DNA of 39,470 nucleotides from Chloroflexota bacterium (GCA_029555885.1 JAKPQT010000329.1:1-39470); one strand, 5' to 3'; positions 8,613 to 16,947 are shown, counted from the first letter of the stretch. The notes: generated from the letters alone by a model not told the origin. Program-made: numbers and translations.

Positions 8613-9584
8613 ATGCGTATCATCGGCGAGAATATCCATATCCTGTCCCCCAGAGTCAAGGAAGCGGTGGGGTACGCAGTCGATGCTTGGAACAAAGAAG
8701 GCCTGACAGACTCGGAACGCGAAGAGCTGCTGACCCGTGCCCGCACGTTCTTTCAAGATTCGGCGCGGCGCCAGGTTGAAGCTGGCGCCTGGGCCGTGGA
8801 CCTGAACATCGGGCCGCAGAAGAAGAACGGCGTCCGGCTGCTGCCCTGGCTGGTGCAGACCGTGCAAGAGGCGGTGGACGTGCCGCTGTGCCTGGACACC
8901 ACCAACCTGGCCGCCATCGAGGCTGCGTGCGAGGTCGTCAAGCAGCAGCCGATCATCAACTCCACCTCCGCGGAGCCGGAGCGCCTGGCGAATGTGCCGC
9001 TGGTCGCGGCCAAATACAACACCAAGCTGATTGCCCTGACCATGCGGAGCGAAGGCATCCCGGTGAGCGCGGAGGAGCGGGTCAACATCGCGTTGGAGGA
9101 GCTCATCCCGCGCTGGGAAGAAGTGGACATGCCGCTGGAGAACCTGATTATCGACCCGTTGGTATTGACCGTGAGCGGCTGCCAGCAATACGTGCCGGAG
9201 TGCATCGAGGCGGTCCGCATTCTGAAGGTGACAGGCGCAGATGTGCAGGTCGGGCTCAGCAATGTATCGAACGCCGTGCCCCACGAGATGCGCCCGCTCA
9301 TCAACCGGGTGTACTGCGTCATGTTGATGGGTGCAGGCCTGGATACGATGATCGCAGACCCGCTGGACGCCAGGCAGAACGAGTTCATCCGCATCGTCGA
9401 GGAGCGGGATGACAGGACGGCCATCGGCCGCCTGCTGCTGGCCCTGCACGATGCCGTGGCCGCGCAGGAAGAACTCTCGCCGGACCAGGTAGACTTCTCA
9501 GATCCCGAGCAGGTCGCCATCTGGAAGACCGTCCAGATTTTGTTGAACAAGGTCATCTACGCGGATTCGTATCTGCGCGTGTAA
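8613..9584 (+). CDS. acsE: Methyltetrahydrofolate:corrinoid iron-sulfur protein methyltransferase (AcsE/MeTr)
   Basis: The 323-residue protein is a pterin-binding TIM barrel starting MRIIGENIHILSPRVKEAV. The ATG at 8613 has an AGGAGG 7 nt ahead. Pterin-binding motifs include VDLNIGPQKKNG, VPLCLDTTN, PIINSTSAEPERL and the C-terminal VQVGLSNVSNAVP. The family moves the methyl group of 5-methyl-THF to Co(I) of the corrinoid iron-sulfur protein, the last step of the Wood-Ljungdahl methyl branch. The flanking folD, metV, metF, cooC and RACo-like genes make AcsE far more likely than dihydropteroate synthase or a MetH fragment. Confidence 0.9.
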   Translation: MRIIGENIHILSPRVKEAVGYAVDAWNKEGLTDSEREELLTRARTFFQDSARRQVEAGAWAVDLNIGPQKKNGVRLLPWLVQTVQEAVDVPLCLDTTNLAAIEAACEVVKQQPIINSTSAEPERLANVPLVAAKYNTKLIALTMRSEGIPVSAEERVNIALEELIPRWEEVDMPLENLIIDPLVLTVSGCQQYVPECIEAVRILKVTGADVQVGLSNVSNAVPHEMRPLINRVYCVMLMGAGLDTMIADPLDARQNEFIRIVEERDDRTAIGRLLLALHDAVAAQEELSPDQVDFSDPEQVAIWKTVQILLNKVIYADSYLRV

Positions 9585-9601
9585 CAGACGAAGGAGCTTG
9601 C

Positions 9602-10489
9602 ATGACAGCCAAGATTATCGACGGGAAGGCAATCGCTGAGGCCGTTCGCCAGGAAGCTGCGGATGAAGTCGCCGTGCTGAGGCAGCAATATGGCACGGTT
9701 CCGACGCTGGCCGCGGTGCTGGTAGGCGACAACCCGGCCTCGCAGACCTACGTCAGCTCCAAGGGCAAGGCGTGTGAGGCCGCGGGCATGGGTTCCGTCA
9801 CCCATCGCCTGCCGGCGACGGCGACCCAACAGGAAGTCGAGGAACTAGTGCGCGCGCTCAACGCGGACCCGGCCATCAACGGTATCCTCGTCCAGTTGCC
9901 GCTGCCGAAGGGGCTGAATGAGCAGGCTGTGCTGGACCTCATCAGCCTGAACAAAGATGTGGATGGGTTCCATCCCATGAACATCGGCCAGTTGGTGATG
10001 AAGGGCCGCGTGCCGCAGTTTATCCCGTGCACCCCCGCCGGTTGCATCGAGCTGCTCGTCCGCTCCGGCATCACCATTGCGGGCGCGGATGCGGTCGTCG
10101 TGGGCCGCAGCAACATCGTCGGCATCCCGGTTGCGGCGCTGCTCAACAACGCAGACGCGACCGTGACCATCTGTCACAGCCGCACCAAGAACCTGCCGGA
10201 CATCGTGCGGCGCGCAGATATCGTCGTAGCCGCGATCGGCCGGCCCGAATTCGTGCGCGGCGACTGGATCAAGCCCGGCGCGGCGGTCATCGATGTGGGC
10301 ATCAACCGCATCGAGGACCCCTCCAAGAAGAGCGGGTTCCGGCTCGTCGGCGACGTCTGCTACAGCGAGGCCGTAGAGGTGGCGGGCGCGATCACACCGG
10401 TTCCCGGCGGCGTAGGCCCGATGACGATTGCCATGCTCTTGCAGAACACGGTCCGCGGGTTCAAACTACAACATGACATTGACGCGTAA
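9602..10489 (+). CDS. folD: Bifunctional methylene-THF dehydrogenase/methenyl-THF cyclohydrolase FolD
   Basis: The 295-residue protein has the usual FolD length and both signatures: YVSSKGKACEAAGM with the catalytic Lys of the YxxxK motif, and GILVQLPLPKGL. The NADP-binding loop is VVVGRSNIVGIPVAALL, and the C-terminal PVPGGVGPMTIAMLLQNT is diagnostic. It interconverts methylene-, methenyl- and 10-formyl-THF in the cytoplasm. An AAGGAG site precedes the ATG. Its place between acsE and metVF fits the methyl branch. Confidence 0.95.
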   Translation: MTAKIIDGKAIAEAVRQEAADEVAVLRQQYGTVPTLAAVLVGDNPASQTYVSSKGKACEAAGMGSVTHRLPATATQQEVEELVRALNADPAINGILVQLPLPKGLNEQAVLDLISLNKDVDGFHPMNIGQLVMKGRVPQFIPCTPAGCIELLVRSGITIAGADAVVVGRSNIVGIPVAALLNNADATVTICHSRTKNLPDIVRRADIVVAAIGRPEFVRGDWIKPGAAVIDVGINRIEDPSKKSGFRLVGDVCYSEAVEVAGAITPVPGGVGPMTIAMLLQNTVRGFKLQHDIDA

Positions 10490-10544
10490 TCGCCGGACGA
10501 CTGCGCCGGGCGATTCTAGCCCCAAGAGCCGAGGAGCCACATAG

Positions 10545-11072
10545 ATGTCATTACGCAGCTATATCCAGGACCGGCCCATGCCACTGGTGTGGGCCTGGAA
10601 ACTGACCGAAAAGGTGCTCATGCTGATGCGGCCGCTGTTTGAGCGCGTCGGCATGGAGCGCTCCTCGCGCATCGTCAAGCTGCCGGAGGAGCTGATCAAG
10701 GGCGCACTGTTCAACTGCCAGGATTGCGCCCAGTGCGTCCTGCACTATTCGGGCATGACCTGTCCCATGAACTGCCCGAAGAACCTGCGCAACGGCCCGT
10801 GCGGCGGTGTGCGGCTGAACGGCAACTGCGAAGTCAAGCCGGAAATGGAGTGCGTGTGGGTGGCCGCGGTCCGCCGTGCGGCCAAGACGCCCTACGCGCA
10901 GGAAATCTACCGCCTGAATCCGCCGGTGGACTGGCGGCTCAAGGGCCAGGCGTCGTGGGTGACGTTTGCACTGGGGCGCGACCAAGTCACGACCGGCAGT
11001 GATACGAAGATGCGTTACGCCACCGAGTCACTGAAGCGCAACGGCCAGGGTGGGCAGGAGGTATCACGATGA
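10545..11072 (+). CDS. metV: MetV-type zinc/iron-sulfur partner of methylene-THF reductase
   Basis: The 175-residue protein matches the methylene-tetrahydrofolate reductase C-terminal family. Its core has eight cysteines (C58, C61, C64, C73, C77, C86, C95, C103) in motifs such as NCQDCAQCVLHYSGMTCPMNC and GPCGGV. In acetogens MetV forms a complex with the flavoprotein MetF and carries metal or Fe-S centres that pass electrons to it. The stop overlaps the metF start (ATGA). The 55-nt gap from folD holds a short imperfect hairpin (around 10488-10515) with no T-run. Confidence 0.88.
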   Translation: MSLRSYIQDRPMPLVWAWKLTEKVLMLMRPLFERVGMERSSRIVKLPEELIKGALFNCQDCAQCVLHYSGMTCPMNCPKNLRNGPCGGVRLNGNCEVKPEMECVWVAAVRRAAKTPYAQEIYRLNPPVDWRLKGQASWVTFALGRDQVTTGSDTKMRYATESLKRNGQGGQEVSR

Positions 11073-12121
11073 ACGCACCGACTCCTCCCGTTCCGGCGCC
11101 CGCCGAGGTCATCCAGACCGGATTGACCGGCGCGAGCAGCAACCTGGCGAAGGTGCTGAAGGCCGGCCACTTCGCCGTCTGTGTCGAGGTCTCGCCGCCC
11201 GTCGGCCCCAACCTCGAAGCCATCCAGCGCGAAATCAAGACCCTGCGCGGCTACGGCGATGCGTACAACGTCACCGATAACCAGTCCGCGATGGTGCACG
11301 TCTCCAGCCTGGCCGTGAGCATCATGCTCAAGCAGGCGGGCATGGAGCCGGTCGTGCAGTTCACCTGCCGCGACCGCAACCGGCTCGGCATCCAGGGTGA
11401 CATCCTCGGCGCGTCGGTGTTCGGCATCAACACGATGCTGTTCCTGAGCGGCGACCATCCCATCTGGGGCGATCACCCGCAGTGCAAGCCGGTCTACGAC
11501 ATCGACTCGATCAACCTGATTCGCATCGCGCGCATGATGCGCAACAATCGGGTGTTCGAAAACAACAAGCAGATTCCCAAGCTTGCGCCCGACATCTTCA
11601 TCGGCGCGGTCGAGAATCCGTTTGCACCGCCGTATGACTACCGACCCATGCGCCTGGCAAAGAAAGTCGTCGCGGGCGCGCAGTTCATCCAGACGCAGCT
11701 CATCTACAACGTGGATCGCTTCCGCGAGTTCATGCGCCGTGTGGTGGACCTGGGGTTACACGAAAAGGTTGCTATCCTTGCAGGCGTCGGGCCGATGAAG
11801 TCGGTGCGCGTAGCCGAGTACATGAAGACCGAAGTGGCAGGCATGGATGTGCCGGACGCCATCGTGGCGCGTATGGCCGGCCTGTCGAAAGAGGATCAGC
11901 AGAAGGCCGGCATGGACATCTGCCTGGAAGTTGCCGAGCAGGTGCGCAGCATCGAAGGCGTGGCCGGGCTGCACATCATGGCCGTGAACTGGCCTGCCGC
12001 GGTACCGGAGATCGTCAAGCAGTTGGGGCTGTACCCCCGCCCGGTCATCGAGCAGACGCCCCCGGCTACGCCAGCCGGTGCGGCCGAGCCGCTGTCGGCG
12101 AAGGCGAGCGCGCCCGCGTAG
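11069..12121 (+). CDS. metF: Methylenetetrahydrofolate reductase MetF
   Basis: The 350-residue FAD-dependent TIM-barrel enzyme reduces methylene-THF to methyl-THF. Family features include the N-terminal FAVCVEVSPPVGPNLEAI, the VVQFTCRDRNRLGIQGDILGA substrate/FAD strand and the C-terminal FIQTQLIYNVDRFREFMRR. The last 30 or so residues are a Pro/Ala-rich tail. The gene is translationally coupled to metV and is the last of the + operon, followed by a strong terminator. With Nfn and MetV present, electrons probably come from reduced pyridine nucleotide, possibly by bifurcation; that part is inference. Confidence 0.93.
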   Translation: MNAPTPPVPAPAEVIQTGLTGASSNLAKVLKAGHFAVCVEVSPPVGPNLEAIQREIKTLRGYGDAYNVTDNQSAMVHVSSLAVSIMLKQAGMEPVVQFTCRDRNRLGIQGDILGASVFGINTMLFLSGDHPIWGDHPQCKPVYDIDSINLIRIARMMRNNRVFENNKQIPKLAPDIFIGAVENPFAPPYDYRPMRLAKKVVAGAQFIQTQLIYNVDRFREFMRRVVDLGLHEKVAILAGVGPMKSVRVAEYMKTEVAGMDVPDAIVARMAGLSKEDQQKAGMDICLEVAEQVRSIEGVAGLHIMAVNWPAAVPEIVKQLGLYPRPVIEQTPPATPAGAAEPLSAKASAPA

Positions 12122-12144
12122 CCCGATTCCCTCCGAAATGACAC

Positions 12145-12173
12145 AGCCCGCGCCTCGGTAGCGCGGGCTTTTC
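12145..12173 (+). terminator. Intrinsic terminator ending the methyl-branch operon
   Basis: A 9-bp perfect stem, AGCCCGCGC (12145-12153) with GCGCGGGCT (12161-12169), closes a 7-nt loop and is followed by TTTTCT. It lies 24 nt after the metF stop. The rest of the gap to 12313 shows no gene or convincing promoter. Confidence 0.9.
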
Positions 12174-12313
12174 TGCGCCTTCAGCAATTGAGCAGGCGGC
12201 TTCTGCTGCTGCGAATGGGTTGCGATTACCTGCGCGATATCATAGTAACGCTGTCGACTTTCGTGTATTCTGTCACCAGTGGTTCTATCGCATCGCACGA
12301 AAGGAGGCCATGA

Positions 12314-13045
12314 GTGACCACACCACAGGTCGAACCGAAGGACTCGTGCGTCAAGCCGGCGAAGGGGATCATCTCAAGCGAGAGTGCTCCCACGGCCGCG
12401 CCAGTCACCCCCACACAGGAGGCGCCCAAAATGCTTGCACGTGTCGGTAAGCCCGCCCCGGATTTCGAGGCCAGTGCCTACTTCAAGGGCGGATTCCAGA
12501 ATGTCAAACTGTCGGACTACAAGGGCCATTGGGTAGTCGTCTGCTTCTACCCCGGTGACTTCACGTTTGTCTGACCGACCGAACTGTCGGCAGTTGCCGT
12601 CAAATACCCCGAACTCCAGGCCCTCGACGTCCAGGTCCTCTCGTTGAGCACCGATAGCCGCTTCGTCCACAAGATCTGGCACGAAGAAGAACTCTCGAAA
12701 ATGGCACCCGATGGTATTCCGTTCCCGATGCTGTCCGATGGCGGCGGCAAGATCGGGCAGGCCTATGGCGTCTATGACGAGGATGCAGGCGTCGACATCC
12801 GCGGGCGCTTCATCATCGACCCGGATGGCATCATCCAGGCGATGGAAGTGCTGACGCCGAGCGTTGGCCGCAGCGTATCCGAGCTGATCCGGCAAGTCAA
12901 GGCCTTCCAGCACACCCGCGCCACCGGCGAAGTCATGCCCTCGGGCTGGCAGCCGGGCGGGACCACCCTGATCCCAGGCCCCAAGCTCGTCGGCAAGGTC
13001 TGGGAAGTCTGGCAGCCGGCCATGGCCTATAACGGACACGAATAG
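12314..13045 (+). CDS. Selenocysteine peroxiredoxin (PrxU/AhpC-like), UGA recoded
   Basis: An in-frame TGA at 12572-12574 interrupts the peroxidatic motif: GDFTFV-U-PTEL, where ordinary peroxiredoxins have C. The frame continues with full conservation to 13045 (243 residues, Sec87), so I read it as one selenoprotein. The GTG at 12314 is the start because AAGGAGG ends 6 nt before it. The ATG at 12310 is out of frame and the ATG at 12431 lacks a site. The first 40 or so residues are a Pro/Thr-rich extension. The enzyme reduces peroxides with thiol or thioredoxin-type donors. The usual resolving Cys position (family GEVCPxxW) reads GEVMPSGW. Other cysteines are in the extension and ten residues before Sec (VVVCFYPG). 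Automatic annotation would cut it in two. Confidence 0.9.
12586..12601 (+). promoter_or_regulatory. Candidate bacterial SECIS hairpin for the peroxiredoxin UGA
   Basis: Directly after the UGA, CGGC (12588-12591) pairs with GCCG (12596-12599) around an AGUU loop, with a further G-C pair across a U-U mismatch (12586/12601). The loop G at 12593 lies 19 nt past the UGA, within the spacing expected of bacterial SECIS elements, and a GU in the loop matches the SelB-contact rule. A competing 5-bp hairpin (CCGAC/GTCGG, 12575-12590) exists. No folding calculation was run. Confidence 0.6.
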
Positions 13046-13084
13046 AACCACTACTAGCTGACGTCCATAGCGCAATCCGAAAGT

Positions 13085-13140
13085 AAGACCTTCGAGGTCG
13101 CAGGCCAGGCATAGCCTGGCGCGACCTCGAAGGTCTTTTC
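13085..13140 (+). terminator. Long-stem terminator after the peroxiredoxin gene
   Basis: A perfect 17-bp stem, AAGACCTTCGAGGTCGC (13085-13101) with its complement at 13121-13137, encloses a loop that can itself pair (CCAGGC/GCCTGG). TTTTC ends the right arm. The stem is unusually long for a terminator and could be a member of an extragenic palindrome family. Confidence 0.75.
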
Positions 13141-13198
13141 TTGATCCCAGATTCACTAATCTTCAGTTGTACCCGGTGTTTCTTGCGTCTCCGCGCGA

Positions 13199-13951
13199 CT
13201 AACTACCAGGCTCCGCAGTCGGAAACACGAGCGAAGGATCCGGTCCCAATCGCGGTTCCGCCTCCACCACCTGAATCTCCGTCAGCCACTTGACCCACTT
13301 GCCGCCCGGCTGGAGGGGCAGCACCGCACGCACCGGGAACCCGTGCAGCACGGGCAGCGGCTTGCCCGTCTGCTCGTAGGCCAGGAAGTTCTCCTGCGCC
13401 AGCGCATCGCCCAGCGGCAGCGAGGTCCAGTAGCCGTCCGCGCTGACCATCAGGATGTACTGCGCGCCCGGCTGGACGCCTGCCAGGCTCAGCACGTAGT
13501 TGAGCGGCACGCCGCCCCATGTCGCAATATCCTGAAAGAACCCCGGGCACACCAACTTGCACTCCTGCACCACCTTCGGCATGCAGCGCAGCTCGTCATA
13601 GGTGAGACTCAGCGGGCGGTCCACCAACCCCGTGACCTGAAGCCGGTAGGTCGCCAGGTCGATGAGTTGGGGCCGGCCCGTCATGTGCAGGCCGGTGGCG
13701 GGGTCCTGCTGCACGTAGCCGGGGATTTCCGCGGGCATGGTCGGCTGTGCGACGGGGGTCAGGTCGCAATCGGATACGATTTCGGGCACAGCGCTCGCCT
13801 GTATGCCAGGGGGTGGCGCGGCTGTCGGCTCGGCGGCCGGCACAGGGACGCACGCAGTGAGCAGCGCCGCGGCCAGCAGCAGGACGATCACCGCGCGGCG
13901 GACGGCGCACGCAGTCGTGCAACGGCCTCGTGTGTATCTGGATGTGAGCAT
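13199..13951 (-). CDS. Molybdopterin-dependent oxidoreductase lipoprotein (sulfite oxidase fold)
   Basis: The 250-residue protein starts at the ATG at 13951, with GGAGG 7 nt upstream. A signal peptide with a lipobox (LTAC, C34) and a Pro/Ala-rich linker place it as a lipoprotein outside the membrane. The rest is a sulfite-oxidase-type molybdopterin domain: DLATYRLQVTGLVDRPLSLTYDEL, VVQECKLVCPG with candidate Mo-ligand cysteine, and PVLHGFPVRAVLPLQPGGKWVKWL. Proteins of this type are often YedY-like reductases or soluble sulfite-oxidase relatives. No heme partner is adjacent. It is 44 nt downstream of the uxaA-like gene on the same strand. Confidence 0.82.
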   Translation of the reverse strand: MLTSRYTRGRCTTACAVRRAVIVLLLAAALLTACVPVPAAEPTAAPPPGIQASAVPEIVSDCDLTPVAQPTMPAEIPGYVQQDPATGLHMTGRPQLIDLATYRLQVTGLVDRPLSLTYDELRCMPKVVQECKLVCPGFFQDIATWGGVPLNYVLSLAGVQPGAQYILMVSADGYWTSLPLGDALAQENFLAYEQTGKPLPVLHGFPVRAVLPLQPGGKWVKWLTEIQVVEAEPRLGPDPSLVFPTAEPGS

Positions 13952-13995
13952 AGGAGGGCCTCCATACGCCCTTCGCGCCATGCGTGGCAGAGTCG

Positions 13996-15498
13996 CTACA
14001 TGCGCGGCCCGATCAGGTTGATCGAGAACTCTGCGTTGCCCCATTCCTCCGCGCGGGTCAGCTTGCCGTTCGCGACGGTCACAATCTCCTGAAAGATGCG
14101 CTGTCCTACGCCGATGAGCGGCTCCCCCGCGCTGATGACCGTACCTGCGTCGATGTCCATGTCGTCGGCCATCCGCCGGGCCATCTCGGTATTCGTCGCG
14201 ACCTTGATGACGGGCGCGATGGGGCAGCCCGCCGGTGAGCCGCGGCCGGTTGTGAAGACGACCACCTGCGCGCCGCCCGCGACCATCGCGGTGACCGACT
14301 CCGGGTCGTTGCCGGGGGTGTCCATCAGCACCAGCCCGCGCCGCGTCGGACGGCACGAGTAACCGGTGAACTCCTGCACGGTCGTGCTGCCGCCCTTCTG
14401 GATGGCGCCAAGCGACTTCTCCTCGATGGTGGTCAGCCCGCCCGCGATGTTGCCCGGTGTCGGCTGCGCGCCGCGCATATCCACGCCCATGCGCCGCGCC
14501 TCACCCTCCCAGCGCGCCACCGCCGCGTCGGTCTGCGCGCCGACCTCCGGCGAAGCTGCGCGCGCGACCAGCAGGTGCTCCGCGCCGATGAATTCCGGCG
14601 TCTCCGACAAGATGACCGTGCCGCCGGCCTGCACGAGCATGTCGCTCGCCACGCCGAGGGCCGGGTTGGCCGTGACGCCCGACCAGGCATCCGACCCGCC
14701 GCACTCCACCCCTACCGTCAACTCGGCCAGGCTGACCGGCTCGCGCAGCACGCGGGCCGCCGCCTCGAGCATCTCCCGCGCGATGGCGGTGCCGCGAGCG
14801 ATGGTCTGCGCGGTCCCGCCAGACTCCTGCACACCGATGAGCTCGCAATGGACGCCGCGCGCCTTGAGTTCGTCAGCCATCTCGACCGAGGCGAGCGACT
14901 CGCAGCCCAGGCTGACCAGGAGCACCGCGGCGACATTGGGGTGATCCGCGAAGCCCTCCAGGGTGCGCCGCGTCTGCGCCAGGTCATCACCGAGCTGGCT
15001 GCACCCGTAGATATGCGGAATCGCAACCACGTCGGGCAGCGCCTGGCCGATGCGGCGCACCGCGCCGTTTGCGCACTGGACCGTGGACATCACCAGCACG
15101 TAGTTACGCACGCCCACCCGCCCGTCGCGGCGCCGGTAGCCCATGAACGAGGTGACGGGCAGCTCGCCCTCGAAGGTGGCCTTGGCCTTGACCGAGGCAT
15201 CGCCCTTCACCAGGGGCACGAGGTCCGCGGGCAGGTCGCCGCGGCCGCGCAGGCTCTCGACGTTGTGCACGTGGACATGCTCGCCCGCCGCGATATCCGC
15301 GATAGCGCGGCCGATGGGCTGGCCGTACTTGATGATGAGGTCGCCCGCCGCAATGGCGCGCCGCGCGACCTTGTGGCCCGATGGGATGGCCGCGGAGAGC
15401 GTCAACGGCAATCCCGCCACATGGACGACATGTCCGGCTGCCAGGGGCGCGACTGCCTGCAGCACGTTATCGTTGGGGTGCATCAAGAGGACATCCAT
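13996..15498 (-). CDS. uxaA: UxaA-family altronate/galactarate dehydratase
   Basis: The 500-residue protein combines the small N-terminal SAF domain (residues 1-85) with the large catalytic domain of the altronate hydrolase/galactarate dehydratase family. Diagnostic stretches are MGYRRRDGRVGVRNYVLV, VECGGSDAWSGVTANPALG, and QEFTGYSCRPTRRGLVLMDTPGND near the C-terminus. The family dehydrates sugar acids with an iron cofactor. A GAGGTGA site precedes the ATG at 15498. The exact sugar acid cannot be read from sequence, and no other uronate genes are nearby. Confidence 0.85.
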   Translation of the reverse strand: MDVLLMHPNDNVLQAVAPLAAGHVVHVAGLPLTLSAAIPSGHKVARRAIAAGDLIIKYGQPIGRAIADIAAGEHVHVHNVESLRGRGDLPADLVPLVKGDASVKAKATFEGELPVTSFMGYRRRDGRVGVRNYVLVMSTVQCANGAVRRIGQALPDVVAIPHIYGCSQLGDDLAQTRRTLEGFADHPNVAAVLLVSLGCESLASVEMADELKARGVHCELIGVQESGGTAQTIARGTAIAREMLEAAARVLREPVSLAELTVGVECGGSDAWSGVTANPALGVASDMLVQAGGTVILSETPEFIGAEHLLVARAASPEVGAQTDAAVARWEGEARRMGVDMRGAQPTPGNIAGGLTTIEEKSLGAIQKGGSTTVQEFTGYSCRPTRRGLVLMDTPGNDPESVTAMVAGGAQVVVFTTGRGSPAGCPIAPVIKVATNTEMARRMADDMDIDAGTVISAGEPLIGVGQRIFQEIVTVANGKLTRAEEWGNAEFSINLIGPRM

Positions 15499-15555
15499 GA
15501 ATCTGTCACCTCACGCTGGGATACGCAGACGGTACCTGGAATCGCCCACCTAGCT

Positions 15556-15626
15556 GGAGTCGAGGCTTTAGCCGGTTACTCCCGACTGTGTGCATACACA
15601 CCCAAACCGGCTAAAGCCTCGACTCC
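15556..15626. repeat. Extragenic palindrome, copy 1 of 2
   Basis: Two perfect 22-nt arms (15556-15577 and 15605-15626; the left begins GGAGTCGAGGCTTTAGCC) flank a 27-nt loop. A second copy lies at 30128-30197. It differs at one arm position with the pairing base changed to match. The element is in the 240-nt spacer between the uxaA-like gene and selD, which shows no gene of its own; a weak promoter-like pair (TTGGCA at 15647, CATGAT at 15670) could serve selD. Confidence 0.85.
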
Positions 15627-15738
15627 AATTCTGGCCTGCGTTCTATTTGGCATTCCGGGCACATTATAGCATGATTGGACCCGATCTCAGTGCATAGGCA
15701 CGATGGAGTGGGACCGGTCTTGGGGAAGGAGTCTCTGC

Positions 15739-16788
15739 TTGACACGCGAACAAATCATCAAACTCACGAGCCTCAGCTCGTGCGCGGGCTGAGCGTCCAA
15801 GCTGCCGCCTGAGCAGCTGGCGCAGGTCTTGCGCTCACTGGACAATCTGTTTCCGCCCGCCGAATTCCCGAACCTGCTGGTGGGGCTGGGCGCGCCGGAT
15901 GACGCCGCGGTTTACAAGCTCAACGACGAACAGGCGCTCATCCAGACGCTGGATTTCTTCACGCCGGTCGTGGATACGCCCTACGAATACGGTGCGATTG
16001 CGGCTGCCAACGCGCTGAGCGACGTCTACGCGATGGGTGGAGAGGTGCTGTTTGCGCTGAACATCGCCGCGTTCCCGCCGGACCTGCCCGCCGACCTCCT
16101 GGCAGACATCCTGCGCGGGGGCGCGGATGTCGTGCGCTCCGCGGGCGCGGCCGTCGCGGGGGGCCACACTATCCAGGATAAGGAGCCCAAATACGGGCTG
16201 GCCGTCACGGGGCTCGTGCATCCGGATCGCATCTTCGCCAAGGGCGGCGCGCGGGCTGGTGACCGGCTGGTGCTGACGAAACCGCTGGGCACGGGCACCA
16301 TCACAACCGCGGTCAAGCGCGGGCAGGCTGCACAGGAGCACCTTGACGCAGCCATTACGAGCATGATGCGGCTCAATCGCGCCGCCTCGCGCGCGGCTAG
16401 GGTCGCGGACGTTCGAGGTGCGACGGACATCACCGGCTTTGGCCTGGTGGGTCATGCCCTTGAGATGGCCGAGGCTGCGGGCGTCTGCCTGCGCATCCGG
16501 TTCCTGGCTCTGCCGTGGCTACCGGGCGCGGCCGGGTATGCGCAGCAGTTCATCTTTCCCGGCGGCACACTCCATAACCATGCGTTCTACAACCCGCATG
16601 TCGCGTACAAGATCCCCCTGGCAGACTGGGAGGAGATGCTGCTGCACGATGCACAGACGTCGGGCGGCCTGCTGCTGGCCGTGCCGGAGGCGCGATTGGA
16701 TGACTTCCTAGCCGATTGCGCACGCGCAGATCAAGGGACCTGGGTGATCGGTGAGGTCGTGGAGGGTACGGGTATCGAGGTGGTATGA
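15739..16788 (+). CDS. selD: Selenophosphate synthase SelD, itself a selenoprotein
   Basis: The reading frame starts at TTG 15739, 8 nt after GGAAGGA, and crosses an in-frame TGA at 15790-15792. The N-terminus reads LTSLSSCAG-U-ASKLPPEQL, so Sec18 takes the place of the essential Cys of SelD and keeps the U-x-x-K spacing to Lys21. The frame then continues through GAPDDAAVYKL, NALSDVYAMGG, GGHTIQDKEPKYGLAVTG, TDITGFGLVGHALEMAEA and HDAQTSGGLL, all SelD signatures (349 residues). The enzyme makes selenophosphate from selenide and ATP for Sec-tRNA synthesis. SelA, SelB and tRNA-Sec are not in the window. Standard gene calling would start it at TTG 15829 and lose the active site. Confidence 0.93.
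15800..15818 (+). promoter_or_regulatory. Candidate bacterial SECIS hairpin for the selD UGA
   Basis: AGCTGC (15800-15805) pairs perfectly with GCAGCT (15813-15818) around the loop CGCCTGA. The loop has G in its second position, 15 nt past the UGA. This is the expected place and shape for a bacterial SECIS inside the coding region. It was judged by eye only. Confidence 0.6.
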
Positions 16789-16904
16789 GCAAGAACGGGT
16801 CTTGTGTCTGCCGATCTTTAGCCCCAAACCAATGGTAAGCAGAATCACTGGCGGGCACTGGAACGTATGGTACTTTATGCCTAGATTCTTCCTCCTCCTT
16901 TGCG

Positions 16905-16947
16905 CACGAACGTCGGGGCCACCAGTCAACCCCGGCGTTCGTGTTTT
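16905..16947 (+). terminator. Intrinsic terminator downstream of selD
   Basis: A 14-bp stem with one G-U pair (CACGAACGTCGGGG at 16905-16918 with CCCCGGCGTTCGTG at 16930-16943) has an 11-nt loop and is followed by TTTT. It lies in the 172-nt gap between selD and the convergent nitroreductase gene and could slow transcription from both sides. The T-run is on the selD side. The rest of the gap shows no gene. Confidence 0.85.

Noticed and set aside
12310..12450. ATG at 12310 as the start of the peroxiredoxin gene
   Set aside because: It is out of frame with the peroxiredoxin; the GTG at 12314 is in frame and has proper spacing from AAGGAGG.
13952..14356. A longer N-terminus for the molybdopterin lipoprotein, starting near 14356
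   Set aside because: The extra region overlaps the uxaA-like gene and is Arg/Gly-rich shadow sequence; the signal peptide and ribosome site fit the ATG at 13951.
15556..15626. A CRISPR repeat or insertion-sequence end
   Set aside because: There is no regular repeat-spacer series, no cas gene and no transposase; the two copies are isolated palindromes 14.5 kb apart.
15627..15738. A possible tRNA-Sec or other small RNA gene upstream of selD
   Set aside because: No cloverleaf arms, TTC loop or CCA end could be traced; the stretch fits a leader and promoter region.
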